Assembly (NCBI GenBank): GCA_022710165.1
Contig: JAKLHL010000075.1
Location: 1 to 6,835, forward strand
Reading direction: 5' to 3'
From: Bdellovibrionales bacterium
Lineage (GTDB): Bacteria; Bdellovibrionota; JAFGOL01
Length of the DNA stretch: 6,835 nt
A model generated the notes under the pieces. It did not search any database, had not been told where the DNA came from, and saw only the letters and a program-made list of their open reading frames with translations. The position numbers were made by a program, and so were the translations under genes. Below, in pieces: positions 1 to 5,176 of this stretch (positions are counted from its first letter, which is position 1; the number at the start of each line of letters is the position of its first letter).

Positions 1-112
1 CGACGTTAAGAAAAAAAGCTACGGTATAACCCAGCGGATAATAGTTGAGCCTAGTGTTGATTTTAACAAGCTGGAGGAAGTCCTGGTGGTTACCACCAGC
101 CTCGGGTTATGA
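1..112 (+). CDS. mreC: Rod shape-determining protein MreC, C-terminal end (partial)
   Basis: Only the last 36 codons are present, read in the frame that ends at TGA 110-112. MreC is a bitopic periplasmic scaffold that links the MreB cytoskeleton and MreD to the PBP2/RodA wall synthase. What is seen is a short beta-rich tail with the pattern IIVEPSVDFNKLEEVLVV (residues from about base 38 to 91), which matches the usual last strand of MreC, where a V-x-P-x-x-D/N-F-x-x-L-E-x-V-x-V stretch closes the domain. The stop overlaps the mreD start (ATGA), as is common for this gene pair. The identification rests on this tail and on the gene order mreC-mreD-mrdA-rodA. The 5' part lies outside the window. 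Confidence 0.87.
   Translation, partial: DVKKKSYGITQRIIVEPSVDFNKLEEVLVVTTSLGL
83..99 (+). promoter_or_regulatory. Perfect hairpin just upstream of the mreD start
   Basis: CTGGTGG (83-89) pairs perfectly with CCACCAG (93-99) around a 3-nt loop TTA. Counting the central bases, the arms are 8 bp with a single central T. It lies inside the last mreC codons and ends 9 nt before the mreD ATG at 109. No good Shine-Dalgarno sequence is visible for mreD, so the GGTGG in the stem may be the only purine-rich element, and it would be sequestered until ribosomes finishing mreC open it. A role in translational coupling is inference. The symmetry could also be a by-product of the coded residues LVVTTS. Confidence 0.4.
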
Positions 113-630
113 TCAACATCATCGTGTTCATAGCTATTGCTATCATATCTGTCTCACTCCAATCATCAGTGTTCTCTATAGCTTTGTCGTCTTATTTTAT
201 GCCTGACCTTATTTTGAGCATCATGGTCTATGTGGCTTTAAAGAGGGAATTAAGATTTGCCCTTATATACAGCCTTTTTTTGGTCTATCTTGTTTCACTT
301 AATTCAAGTGTAGGGTTCTTTCCATATCTTCTGATGAGCACATTATGTTTTGGTATAGCAAGGTATATTGGTTTGAACGTATTCACAGGTACGGCAAGGT
401 CCGTCCTTTGGTGCGTGATACTTTCCGTAGGAGTACCAAAAGTGCTCTTTATACTTTGGCTCCATTGGTCGGATGTTTACGTTATTTTAAGGTCGCTGCC
501 GCCTACAGTGATATCAACAGTGACCACATCATTTATAGGTCTTTTGCTTTTCAGGGCGTTCGGCTACTTGGACACTGTAACTGGTGTGATAGAGCCTGAA
601 TACATAAAAGAAAGGCACAGGCGGTTCTGA
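109..630 (+). CDS. mreD: Rod shape-determining protein MreD
   Basis: This is a 173-residue polytopic inner-membrane protein of the MreD family, which is usually about 160-180 residues. MreD joins MreC in the elongasome and is thought to help position the PBP2/RodA wall synthase. Hydrophobic segments appear at about residues 2-24, 32-46, 48-66, 68-90, 98-119 and 133-151. The segment MPDLILSIMVYVALKRE (31-47) is the typical MreD P-D-L-x-L stretch, and the basic tail KERHRRF is cytosolic. The ATG at 109 overlaps the mreC stop, which supports both the start and translational coupling. The stop at 628-630 is followed after 1 nt by mrdA. Sequence conservation in MreD is low, so length, topology and position carry most of the weight. 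Confidence 0.9.
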   Translation: MINIIVFIAIAIISVSLQSSVFSIALSSYFMPDLILSIMVYVALKRELRFALIYSLFLVYLVSLNSSVGFFPYLLMSTLCFGIARYIGLNVFTGTARSVLWCVILSVGVPKVLFILWLHWSDVYVILRSLPPTVISTVTTSFIGLLLFRAFGYLDTVTGVIEPEYIKERHRRF

Positions 631-631
631 T

Positions 632-2524
632 ATGTCTAACAGGTTAAGCGGAAGGGAAGAACTTTTTGTTTACGAAACCAGGTTCCGTTATCTTTATATA
701 GCAGTACTGGTTTTCTTTTTTGCGATCTTGCTAAGGCTGTGGTTCCTTCAATTGTATAAGGGCACAGAACTGTATCTTTATGCAGAAAAGAACAGGATGT
801 GGGAAGAAAAAGAGCTGGCTCCAAGAGGGATGATCTTTGACAGGAACGGACAGCTTCTAGTCGATAACAAACTCTCATTCGACATAGTCATAAGACCGCA
901 ATTCCTGCAGGACCAAAAATCATCCATAAAAAAGATATCTGAACTTTTGAACATACCTGAAGAGGACATAAAATTAAGGATCTTAAAGTCCAAGAACCTT
1001 CCTATGTATTATCCTATCCCTATCGCCGAGGATGTTGACAGGGACAAGGTGGCCCTGGTTGAATCTAATAAACTTTTCCTTCCAGGCGTTGACGTTCTGG
1101 TGACCAACAAGAGGACCTATCTTTTTGGCGAAGCAACTGCACACCTCATAGGCTACATAGGTGAAGTGAATAAACCAGAGATGAACAAGCTCGGCCCTGG
1201 TTATGACATCCATGGAAGAAAGCTCAACCTGGGTGATTACATAGGAAAGTTCGGTCTGGAGAAAGTTTGGGACCTTGATCTTAGAGGTATCGACGGTGCA
1301 AAGTACATGGTCGTTGATGCTAACGGCAGGATGAGGGGACAAGAAGAGATAGAGGAGATATTTGGGGAGATCCCAACTACAGAGAGTGAACCGGGGAACA
1401 ACCTGCAACTTACCATAGATGCTGATCTTCAGAACATAGCTTATAAATATTTTGCTGAGAACAACAGAAAGGGTGCTGTGGTTGCTATAGATGCAAGGAA
1501 CGGCGACGTTCTTGTCATGTTCAGTTATCCAGGCTTTGACCCTACGGTAATGTCCAAGGGTGTTACGCCAGAGGTCTTGAAAGAGATAAAATCCAACCCC
1601 TTCAGGCCATTCTACAACAAGAACATACAGGACCATTATTCGCCAGGCTCGGCTTTCAAGCCTTTGGTGGCTCTTTCAGCGTTGGAGGAAGGACTTGCCA
1701 CTCCTGATCTTATAACCCAGTGCATGGGAAGATTGTGGTTCGGCAATCGCTATTTCCACTGCCACAAGAAAGAAGGTCACGGTAATATAGATCTTCATAA
1801 CGGCATAGTTAAGTCCTGCGACGTTGTTTTTTACAAGCTTGGTATAAAGCTTGGTGTTGATAGGGTACATAAATATGCGACCATGCTGGGCCTTGGCCAA
1901 AGGTCCGGTATAGACCTCCCGGATGAGAACAAGGGATTAATGCCGTCCACGTGGTGGAAACTAAAGAACGTCGGTTATAAGTGGATGCCTGGAGAGGATC
2001 TTTCCATGGCGATAGGCCAGGGTTACGATCTTGTGACCCCTTTACAGCTTGTGAATATGTACGCCGGTATAGCTTCTGGCAACGTATATCGTCCTCACGT
2101 CGTGAAACATGTCAAGGATGTTGACGGCAATATACTTTGGACTTCAAGGCCCGAAGTGCTCCATAAGGTCAACTTAAAACCGAGTACCAAGGAGTTCATG
2201 ATGAAGGCCCTTTGGGGTGTTGTCAATGAACAGGCCGGTACAGCCTGGTGGTACAGGCTCGATGGCTTGGATATGGCTGGAAAAACTGGTACTGTGCAGT
2301 TATACGGTATCAGTGCCGGAGATATATACAAGAAGTGCGAGAACCTGCCTGAGCTGAAACGACACCACGGATGGTTCGTAGGCTTTGCTCCGTATGACAA
2401 ACCTGAAATAGCAGTCGCTGTAGTGGCTGAACATTCCTGCCACGGCAGTAGTGGTGCAGCCCCGCTCGTGCGTGATCTTGTAAAGGCTTATCATGACAAA
2501 TATGGTTTTGAGCGAGAGAGGTAA
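632..2524 (+). CDS. mrdA: Penicillin-binding protein 2 (peptidoglycan D,D-transpeptidase MrdA)
   Basis: This 630-residue class B penicillin-binding protein crosslinks new glycan strands during side-wall elongation, working as a pair with RodA. One N-terminal membrane anchor lies at about residues 20-41. The pedestal/dimerisation domain (about 62-235) opens with APRGMIFDRNGQLLVDN. The transpeptidase domain spans about 275-620. Its motifs are intact: SAFK with nucleophile Ser340 and Lys343, SCD at 395-397 (the S-x-D form typical of PBP2 rather than S-x-N), and KTGT at 551-554. HHGWFVGFAP (578-587) is also characteristic. Cys364, Cys377, His383 and Cys396 have the spacing of the PBP2 zinc site. 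A weak ribosome site AGGCGG lies 7 nt before the ATG. The gene starts 1 nt after mreD and ends 3 nt before rodA. Full length, with no sign of damage. Confidence 0.96.
   Translation: MSNRLSGREELFVYETRFRYLYIAVLVFFFAILLRLWFLQLYKGTELYLYAEKNRMWEEKELAPRGMIFDRNGQLLVDNKLSFDIVIRPQFLQDQKSSIKKISELLNIPEEDIKLRILKSKNLPMYYPIPIAEDVDRDKVALVESNKLFLPGVDVLVTNKRTYLFGEATAHLIGYIGEVNKPEMNKLGPGYDIHGRKLNLGDYIGKFGLEKVWDLDLRGIDGAKYMVVDANGRMRGQEEIEEIFGEIPTTESEPGNNLQLTIDADLQNIAYKYFAENNRKGAVVAIDARNGDVLVMFSYPGFDPTVMSKGVTPEVLKEIKSNPFRPFYNKNIQDHYSPGSAFKPLVALSALEEGLATPDLITQCMGRLWFGNRYFHCHKKEGHGNIDLHNGIVKSCDVVFYKLGIKLGVDRVHKYATMLGLGQRSGIDLPDENKGLMPSTWWKLKNVGYKWMPGEDLSMAIGQGYDLVTPLQLVNMYAGIASGNVYRPHVVKHVKDVDGNILWTSRPEVLHKVNLKPSTKEFMMKALWGVVNEQAGTAWWYRLDGLDMAGKTGTVQLYGISAGDIYKKCENLPELKRHHGWFVGFAPYDKPEIAVAVVAEHSCHGSSGAAPLVRDLVKAYHDKYGFERER
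2515..2522 (+). promoter_or_regulatory. Ribosome binding site that fixes the TTG start of rodA
   Basis: AGAGAGGT lies across the last codons and stop of mrdA, with a spacer of five A residues before TTG 2528. No ATG or GTG in frame sits at a workable distance, and the reading frame from TTG gives the short cytosolic leader and first helix expected of RodA. This is why TTG is taken as the start. Confidence 0.7.
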
Positions 2525-2527
2525 AAA

Positions 2528-3646
2528 TTGAGGTACGTCCCAGAGACACTTTATGAGAAGATAACAAAATACGATTTTAGCGTCGTGTTCATAAGTTCAC
2601 TCCTTTGTATTATAGGTCTCTTCAACATCTATAGTGCTACAGGAACAAGTACCGTAGTTGGTGTAGAGGGACTTTTCACAAGACAGCTTATCTCTGTCGG
2701 CATAGGTGTTGCGCTCATGGTGGTCCTTTCAATGATAGATTATAGGAAGTTCGGGCATCTTCCATATATACTCTACGGTATAAGCATACTTTTACTTTTA
2801 GTCGTCCTTGTTCTGGGCAGGTCGGCATATGGCGCCAGAAGATGGATAAACATAGGCTTTTTGAACCTGCAGCCTTCAGAGATCGCAAAATTTTCGACGA
2901 TACTTGCGCTTGCAAGGTACTTCGCTAACGATATGAACATAGAGGGCTACAGCTTAAGGGACCTTTTGATACCTACAATAATGGTCGCTGTACCGGCAGG
3001 GTTAATAGTTATTCAGCCTGATCTTGGCAGTGCTCTGCTTCTTCTTATATCGGTATTTAGTCTTTTCCTTTTCTTGAAGATGCGTAAGAACAGTCTGATA
3101 ATACTCGCTGTTGTTGCCTCCATAGCGGCCCCGGTTATCTATAATTTTGCCTTAAAGGACTATCAGAGGAAAAGGGTCATGACTTTCATAGACCCAAGCC
3201 TGGACCCAAAGGGCGCTGGATATAATTCCCTTCAATCAAAGATAGCTGTCGGCAGCGGACGTTTGGTCGGTAAAGGCTATATGAAGGGAACACAGACTCA
3301 TCTTAACTTCCTCCCTGAACATCATACAGACTTTATATTTTCTGTGCATGCAGAGGAAAATGGTTTTGTAGGGAGCCTTTTCCTTCTTCTCTTATACGCT
3401 TTACTTCTTGCATCGGGTATAAGGATAGCCTCAAGGGCAGGCGATAAGTTCGGAGTTCTTGTCGCAGTAGGCTTTGTAGCCATGCTTTTCTGGCAGGCGT
3501 TCATCAATATCGGCATGGTCATAGGGATAATGCCCGTTGTAGGTATCACTTTGCCTTTCATGAGCTACGGGGGTACCTCTGTAATAATGAGCTTTGCCAT
3601 AGTGGGGATACTTCAAAGTATTTCAATAAGACGCTATATGTTCTGA
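2528..3646 (+). CDS. rodA: Peptidoglycan glycosyltransferase RodA
   Basis: This 372-residue SEDS-family polymerase joins lipid II into glycan strands in the inner membrane and forms the core elongation synthase with PBP2. The length is normal for RodA (about 370), and roughly ten hydrophobic helices can be seen. Family signatures are in order: GARRWINIG (102-110), QPSEIAKF (115-122), QPDLGSAL (163-170) with Asp165 in the place of the catalytic Asp, the long periplasmic loop with QSKIAVGSGRLVGKG (236-250), FLPEHHTDFIF (261-271), and SYGGTS (346-351). It starts at TTG, three nucleotides after the mrdA stop, with a good ribosome site. Such spacing implies co-translation with its PBP2 partner. 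FtsW is a possible confusion within this family, but pairing with PBP2 and mreCD points to RodA. Confidence 0.95.
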   Translation: MRYVPETLYEKITKYDFSVVFISSLLCIIGLFNIYSATGTSTVVGVEGLFTRQLISVGIGVALMVVLSMIDYRKFGHLPYILYGISILLLLVVLVLGRSAYGARRWINIGFLNLQPSEIAKFSTILALARYFANDMNIEGYSLRDLLIPTIMVAVPAGLIVIQPDLGSALLLLISVFSLFLFLKMRKNSLIILAVVASIAAPVIYNFALKDYQRKRVMTFIDPSLDPKGAGYNSLQSKIAVGSGRLVGKGYMKGTQTHLNFLPEHHTDFIFSVHAEENGFVGSLFLLLLYALLLASGIRIASRAGDKFGVLVAVGFVAMLFWQAFINIGMVIGIMPVVGITLPFMSYGGTSVIMSFAIVGILQSISIRRYMF

Positions 3647-3650
3647 CAAT

Positions 3651-3700
3651 ACTTGGCATTTTTTCTATTGAAAAAACGTACTTTGTTTAATATACCAAGT
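3651..3700 (+). repeat. Nested inverted repeats in the rodA-tRNA spacer
   Basis: ACTTGG (3651-3656) is mirrored by CCAAGT (3695-3700). Between them TTTTTTC (3659-3665) and GAAAAAA (3670-3676) form a perfect 7-bp AT hairpin around TATT. The stems are almost entirely A-T and lack the GC stem followed by a T-tract of a normal terminator. This is the only structure in the 78-bp spacer, so it is unclear whether rodA transcription stops before the tRNA. Confidence 0.35.
3668..3696 (+). promoter_or_regulatory. Candidate sigma-70-type promoter for tRNA-Leu
   Basis: TTGAAA (3668-3673) and TATACC (3691-3696) are separated by 17 bp, which would put the start of transcription near 3703, about 20 nt before the mature tRNA. 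The -10 box is imperfect. An alternative TAATAT (3688-3693) is only 14 bp from the -35. Sequence-only call. Confidence 0.35.
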
Positions 3701-3724
3701 CATTAGTGTCTATCTTCATTGGGT

Positions 3725-3811
3725 GCCGGCGTGGCGGAATTGGTAGACGCAGTGGACTCAAAATCCACCGGTAGTAATACCTTTCCGGTTCAAGTCCGGA
3801 CGCCGGTACCA
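3725..3811 (+). tRNA. tRNA-Leu (anticodon CAA)
   Basis: A complete 87-nt class II tRNA can be folded by eye. The acceptor arm is GCCGGCG (3725-3731) with CGCCGGT (3801-3807), the discriminator is A3808 and CCA is encoded (3809-3811). The D stem is GCG/CGC (3734-3736, 3748-3750). The anticodon stem GTGGA/TCCAC encloses loop CTCAAAA with anticodon CAA (3759-3761), which reads UUG. The long variable arm GGTA-GTAA-TACC (3770-3781) is the leucine hallmark. The T arm is TCCGG-TTCAAGT-CCGGA (3784-3800). A73 fits leucine identity. The first acceptor pair is G1-U72, a wobble where a Watson-Crick pair is usual. The gene follows rodA on the same strand, and its 3' end is partly duplicated at 4306-4342. 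Confidence 0.97.
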
Positions 3812-3824
3812 AAAATCCTTGAAT
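3788..3824 (+). repeat. Direct repeat, copy 1: tRNA-Leu T-loop to 3' flank
   Basis: This stretch runs from the T-loop of the tRNA through CCA and 13 nt beyond. It matches 4306-4342 at 29 of 37 ungapped positions, with exact blocks GTTCAAGT, CGC, ACCAA and CCTTGAAT. It is the intact copy because it sits in a complete tRNA gene. The 3' end of a tRNA with short flank is a classical site for integrase-mediated insertion. Confidence 0.65.
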
Positions 3825-3862
3825 ATCAATAGCTTTTACTGTCCTAAAAACTGGAGGTGCTC

Positions 3863-4297
3863 ATGAAGTCTATTCTTGTTGTTCTGTTCTTTGTTTTTGT
3901 TGTTGTCTTCGCTGCAAATTGTGGACTTGCGAGCACTCTGTTTGGCCTCTGGAAGCATCCTTTAACAAGCGACAGCGTAAACTATGAGGAGTTCCATTTT
4001 AATGATGGCAACACATATATAAAACTAGCGATAGATCTGACCCAATATGTAACAGAGGATAATGCAATGGACGGTTGCGAGTACGTTACAAGTTACGAGG
4101 ACGGGACTTATACTGCAGATGATACGACAATAACTTTTAATCGTGCAAGAATAAGCTCAGAGTTCATTCAAAACTGTGACGATGCTACCAAGGATACTTC
4201 TCCAGAATATACCCCTGATGTTTTCACCACTCGTGCTACTTACACGATCTCTGGCAACACACTTACGCTAGATTCTACTGAATATGCGAAAGAATAA
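3863..4297 (+). CDS. Small secreted protein, lipocalin-like beta fold suspected
   Basis: I do not recognise a named family for this 144-residue protein. GGAGGT at 3853-3858 stands 4 nt before ATG 3863 and sets the start. The GTG at 3857 in the same frame overlaps this site and is not used. Residues 3-24 form a strongly hydrophobic signal peptide (MKSILVVLFFVFVVVF start), probably cut after a site near GLAS (21-24). Cys20 is preceded by AAN, a poor lipobox, so a lipoprotein is doubtful. The mature part is short, acidic and rich in Thr, Tyr and Asp. It opens with LFGLWKH (26-32) and has repeated strand-turn patterns (FHFNDGNTY, YEDGTYTADDTTITF, YTISGNTLTL), as in small lipocalin-like beta barrels that begin with G-x-W. 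Cys72 and Cys105 could form a disulfide. The gene lies alone between tRNA-Leu and a decayed copy of the tRNA 3' end, which suggests acquisition or duplication at this locus. Confidence 0.8.
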   Translation: MKSILVVLFFVFVVVFAANCGLASTLFGLWKHPLTSDSVNYEEFHFNDGNTYIKLAIDLTQYVTEDNAMDGCEYVTSYEDGTYTADDTTITFNRARISSEFIQNCDDATKDTSPEYTPDVFTTRATYTISGNTLTLDSTEYAKE

Positions 4298-4305
4298 GCA
4301 CTTCT

Positions 4306-4342
4306 GTTCAAGTTTGGGCGCTGACACCAAGAACCCTTGAAT
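4306..4342 (+). repeat. Direct repeat, copy 2: decayed tRNA-Leu 3' end
   Basis: This is an ungapped match to 3788-3824, offset 518 bp, with 8 mismatches in 37. The T-loop TTCAAGT and the ACCA end are kept. However, the T stem (TTCTG/TTGGG) and acceptor strand (CGCTGAC) no longer pair, and no anticodon or D arm precedes it. Upstream sequence is the end of the 144-residue gene, so this is a 3' fragment and not a second tRNA. It starts 8 nt after that gene's stop. Confidence 0.6.
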
Positions 4343-4349
4343 TATTCAA
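4337..4349. promoter_or_regulatory. Perfect short palindrome, possible operator or -35 region
   Basis: TTGAAT-T-ATTCAA has 6-bp arms and one central base. It begins inside the duplicated tRNA flank. The original flank (3819 onward) reads TTGAATATCAATA and is less symmetric. TTGAAT also stands 16 bp before TACCAT (4359-4364), so it could be the -35 of a weak promoter for the membrane protein at 4405, or a site for a repressor dimer. No other promoter is clear in this spacer. Confidence 0.25.
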
Positions 4350-4404
4350 AATAAGCGTTACCATTGTTACTTAAGGGCTTTATTTTATAAAGAGGGAGGT
4401 AATC

Positions 4405-5091
4405 ATGGGATACCAAGTTTCCAGATGGAGTGATGCCATCACAGTAGCATTCCAGAATTTCACTAATGTCGTCATTACAGCTTTGCCGGACATAATTGCT
4501 GCAACACTTGTCCTTGTTATAGGACTTTTCCTTGCAGTATTCCTAGGCCGTTTGACAGCAAGGCTCATCAACCTGACCAAGCTGGACCTTCTTTTGAACA
4601 AGTTCGTTAACTTGGACAAGTTCAGAGAGAGAGGGGTAGAGGTAAAGATCTCCTCTATATTCGGCTGGATCATAAAATGGTTCTTCATCATCGTCACTTT
4701 CATCGCTGTTGCAGATATACTTGGCCTCTATCAGCTGACAAACTTTTTCAGGATGGTGGCACTGTACGTCCCTAACGTGATAATCGCAGTGTTGATACTT
4801 CTGGCCGGTTTCATCCTTGGCGGATGGCTCAAGAACCTGGTCGTTAAATCTGTGGAGGTCTCAAGCCTTCCTAAGACTTTGGCTGGTCAGCTTGGAACTA
4901 TCTCTAAGGCTGCGGTAATAATCTTTGCGATAATGGCTTCGCTTAATCAACTTGGCATAGCGTCAGAACTTGTCAGGATACTGTTCACAGGTTTTGTAGC
5001 GATGATAACTCTTGCTGGCGGGCTTTCAATTGGATTGGGTGCCAAGGACCACGTTCGTGAATGGTTAGATAAAGTACGCAAAGAATTATAA
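4405..5091 (+). CDS. Conserved-TM-helix membrane protein, MscS-related, without cytoplasmic domain
   Basis: This is a 228-residue integral membrane protein. GGGAGGT (4394-4400) lies 4 nt before the ATG. Five hydrophobic helices are seen at about 27-48, 84-105, 122-143, 165-185 and 188-212. There is an internal repeat: LPDIIAATLVLVIGLFL (27-43) matches VPNVIIAVLILLAGFIL (122-138), as in proteins built from the 'conserved TM helix' unit (Pfam TM_helix group, often annotated as mechanosensitive channels). The last helix, LAGGLSIGLGAKDHVREWL (203-221), is glycine-rich and resembles the pore-lining TM3 of MscS, where G-x-G-A-x-D/S-x-V closes the helix. The protein stops 7 residues later, so the MscS beta domain and vestibule are absent. 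A role in osmotic or envelope stress is plausible but inferred. It is a single-gene unit ended by the hairpin at 5111. Confidence 0.85.
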   Translation: MGYQVSRWSDAITVAFQNFTNVVITALPDIIAATLVLVIGLFLAVFLGRLTARLINLTKLDLLLNKFVNLDKFRERGVEVKISSIFGWIIKWFFIIVTFIAVADILGLYQLTNFFRMVALYVPNVIIAVLILLAGFILGGWLKNLVVKSVEVSSLPKTLAGQLGTISKAAVIIFAIMASLNQLGIASELVRILFTGFVAMITLAGGLSIGLGAKDHVREWLDKVRKEL

Positions 5092-5110
5092 GATAGTTAT
5101 TTTAATCACT

Positions 5111-5143
5111 GCCCCCGCCTGATCTGGGCGGGGGCGTTCTATT
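5111..5143 (+). terminator. Rho-independent-type terminator after the MscS-related gene
   Basis: GCCCCCGCC (5111-5119) pairs without mismatch with GGCGGGGGC (5127-5135) around loop TGATCTG. This gives a 9-bp all-GC stem 19 nt after the stop codon. The tail GTTCTATTT is T-rich but interrupted, so the U-tract is imperfect. Such a GC block is exceptional in this AT-leaning spacer. Confidence 0.8.
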
Positions 5144-5176
5144 TAGAGCAGCAGATAATAATGAGGAGGCTTGAAC

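Noticed and set aside
345..599. Plus-strand 84-codon frame inside mreD
   Set aside because: It is out of frame within a well-supported membrane protein and its translation is unlike any family. The overlap is best explained by chance.
983..1636. Open frame of 217 codons on the minus strand inside mrdA
   Set aside because: It lies wholly antisense to a PBP2 gene with all motifs intact, lacks any recognisable domain, and has no own ribosome site or spacing. It is a shadow of the coding strand.
3659..3676. TTTTTTC-TATT-GAAAAAA hairpin as a rodA terminator
   Set aside because: The stem has one G-C pair and no T-tract after it, so it would be too weak for intrinsic termination.
3857..3862. GTG start two codons before the ATG of the secreted protein
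   Set aside because: The GTG overlaps the GGAGGT ribosome site, so it cannot be the start used with that site. ATG 3863 has correct spacing.
3911..3922. Lipoprotein signal at Cys20 of the small secreted protein
   Set aside because: The residues before Cys are Ala-Ala-Asn. Asn at -1 is outside the normal lipobox, and a cut site near GLAS is as good.
4386..4391. TATAAA as the -10 box of the channel gene, with TTGTTA at 4364-4369
   Set aside because: Transcription would begin around 4398, inside the ribosome binding site and 7 nt before the ATG, which would leave the strong Shine-Dalgarno unused.
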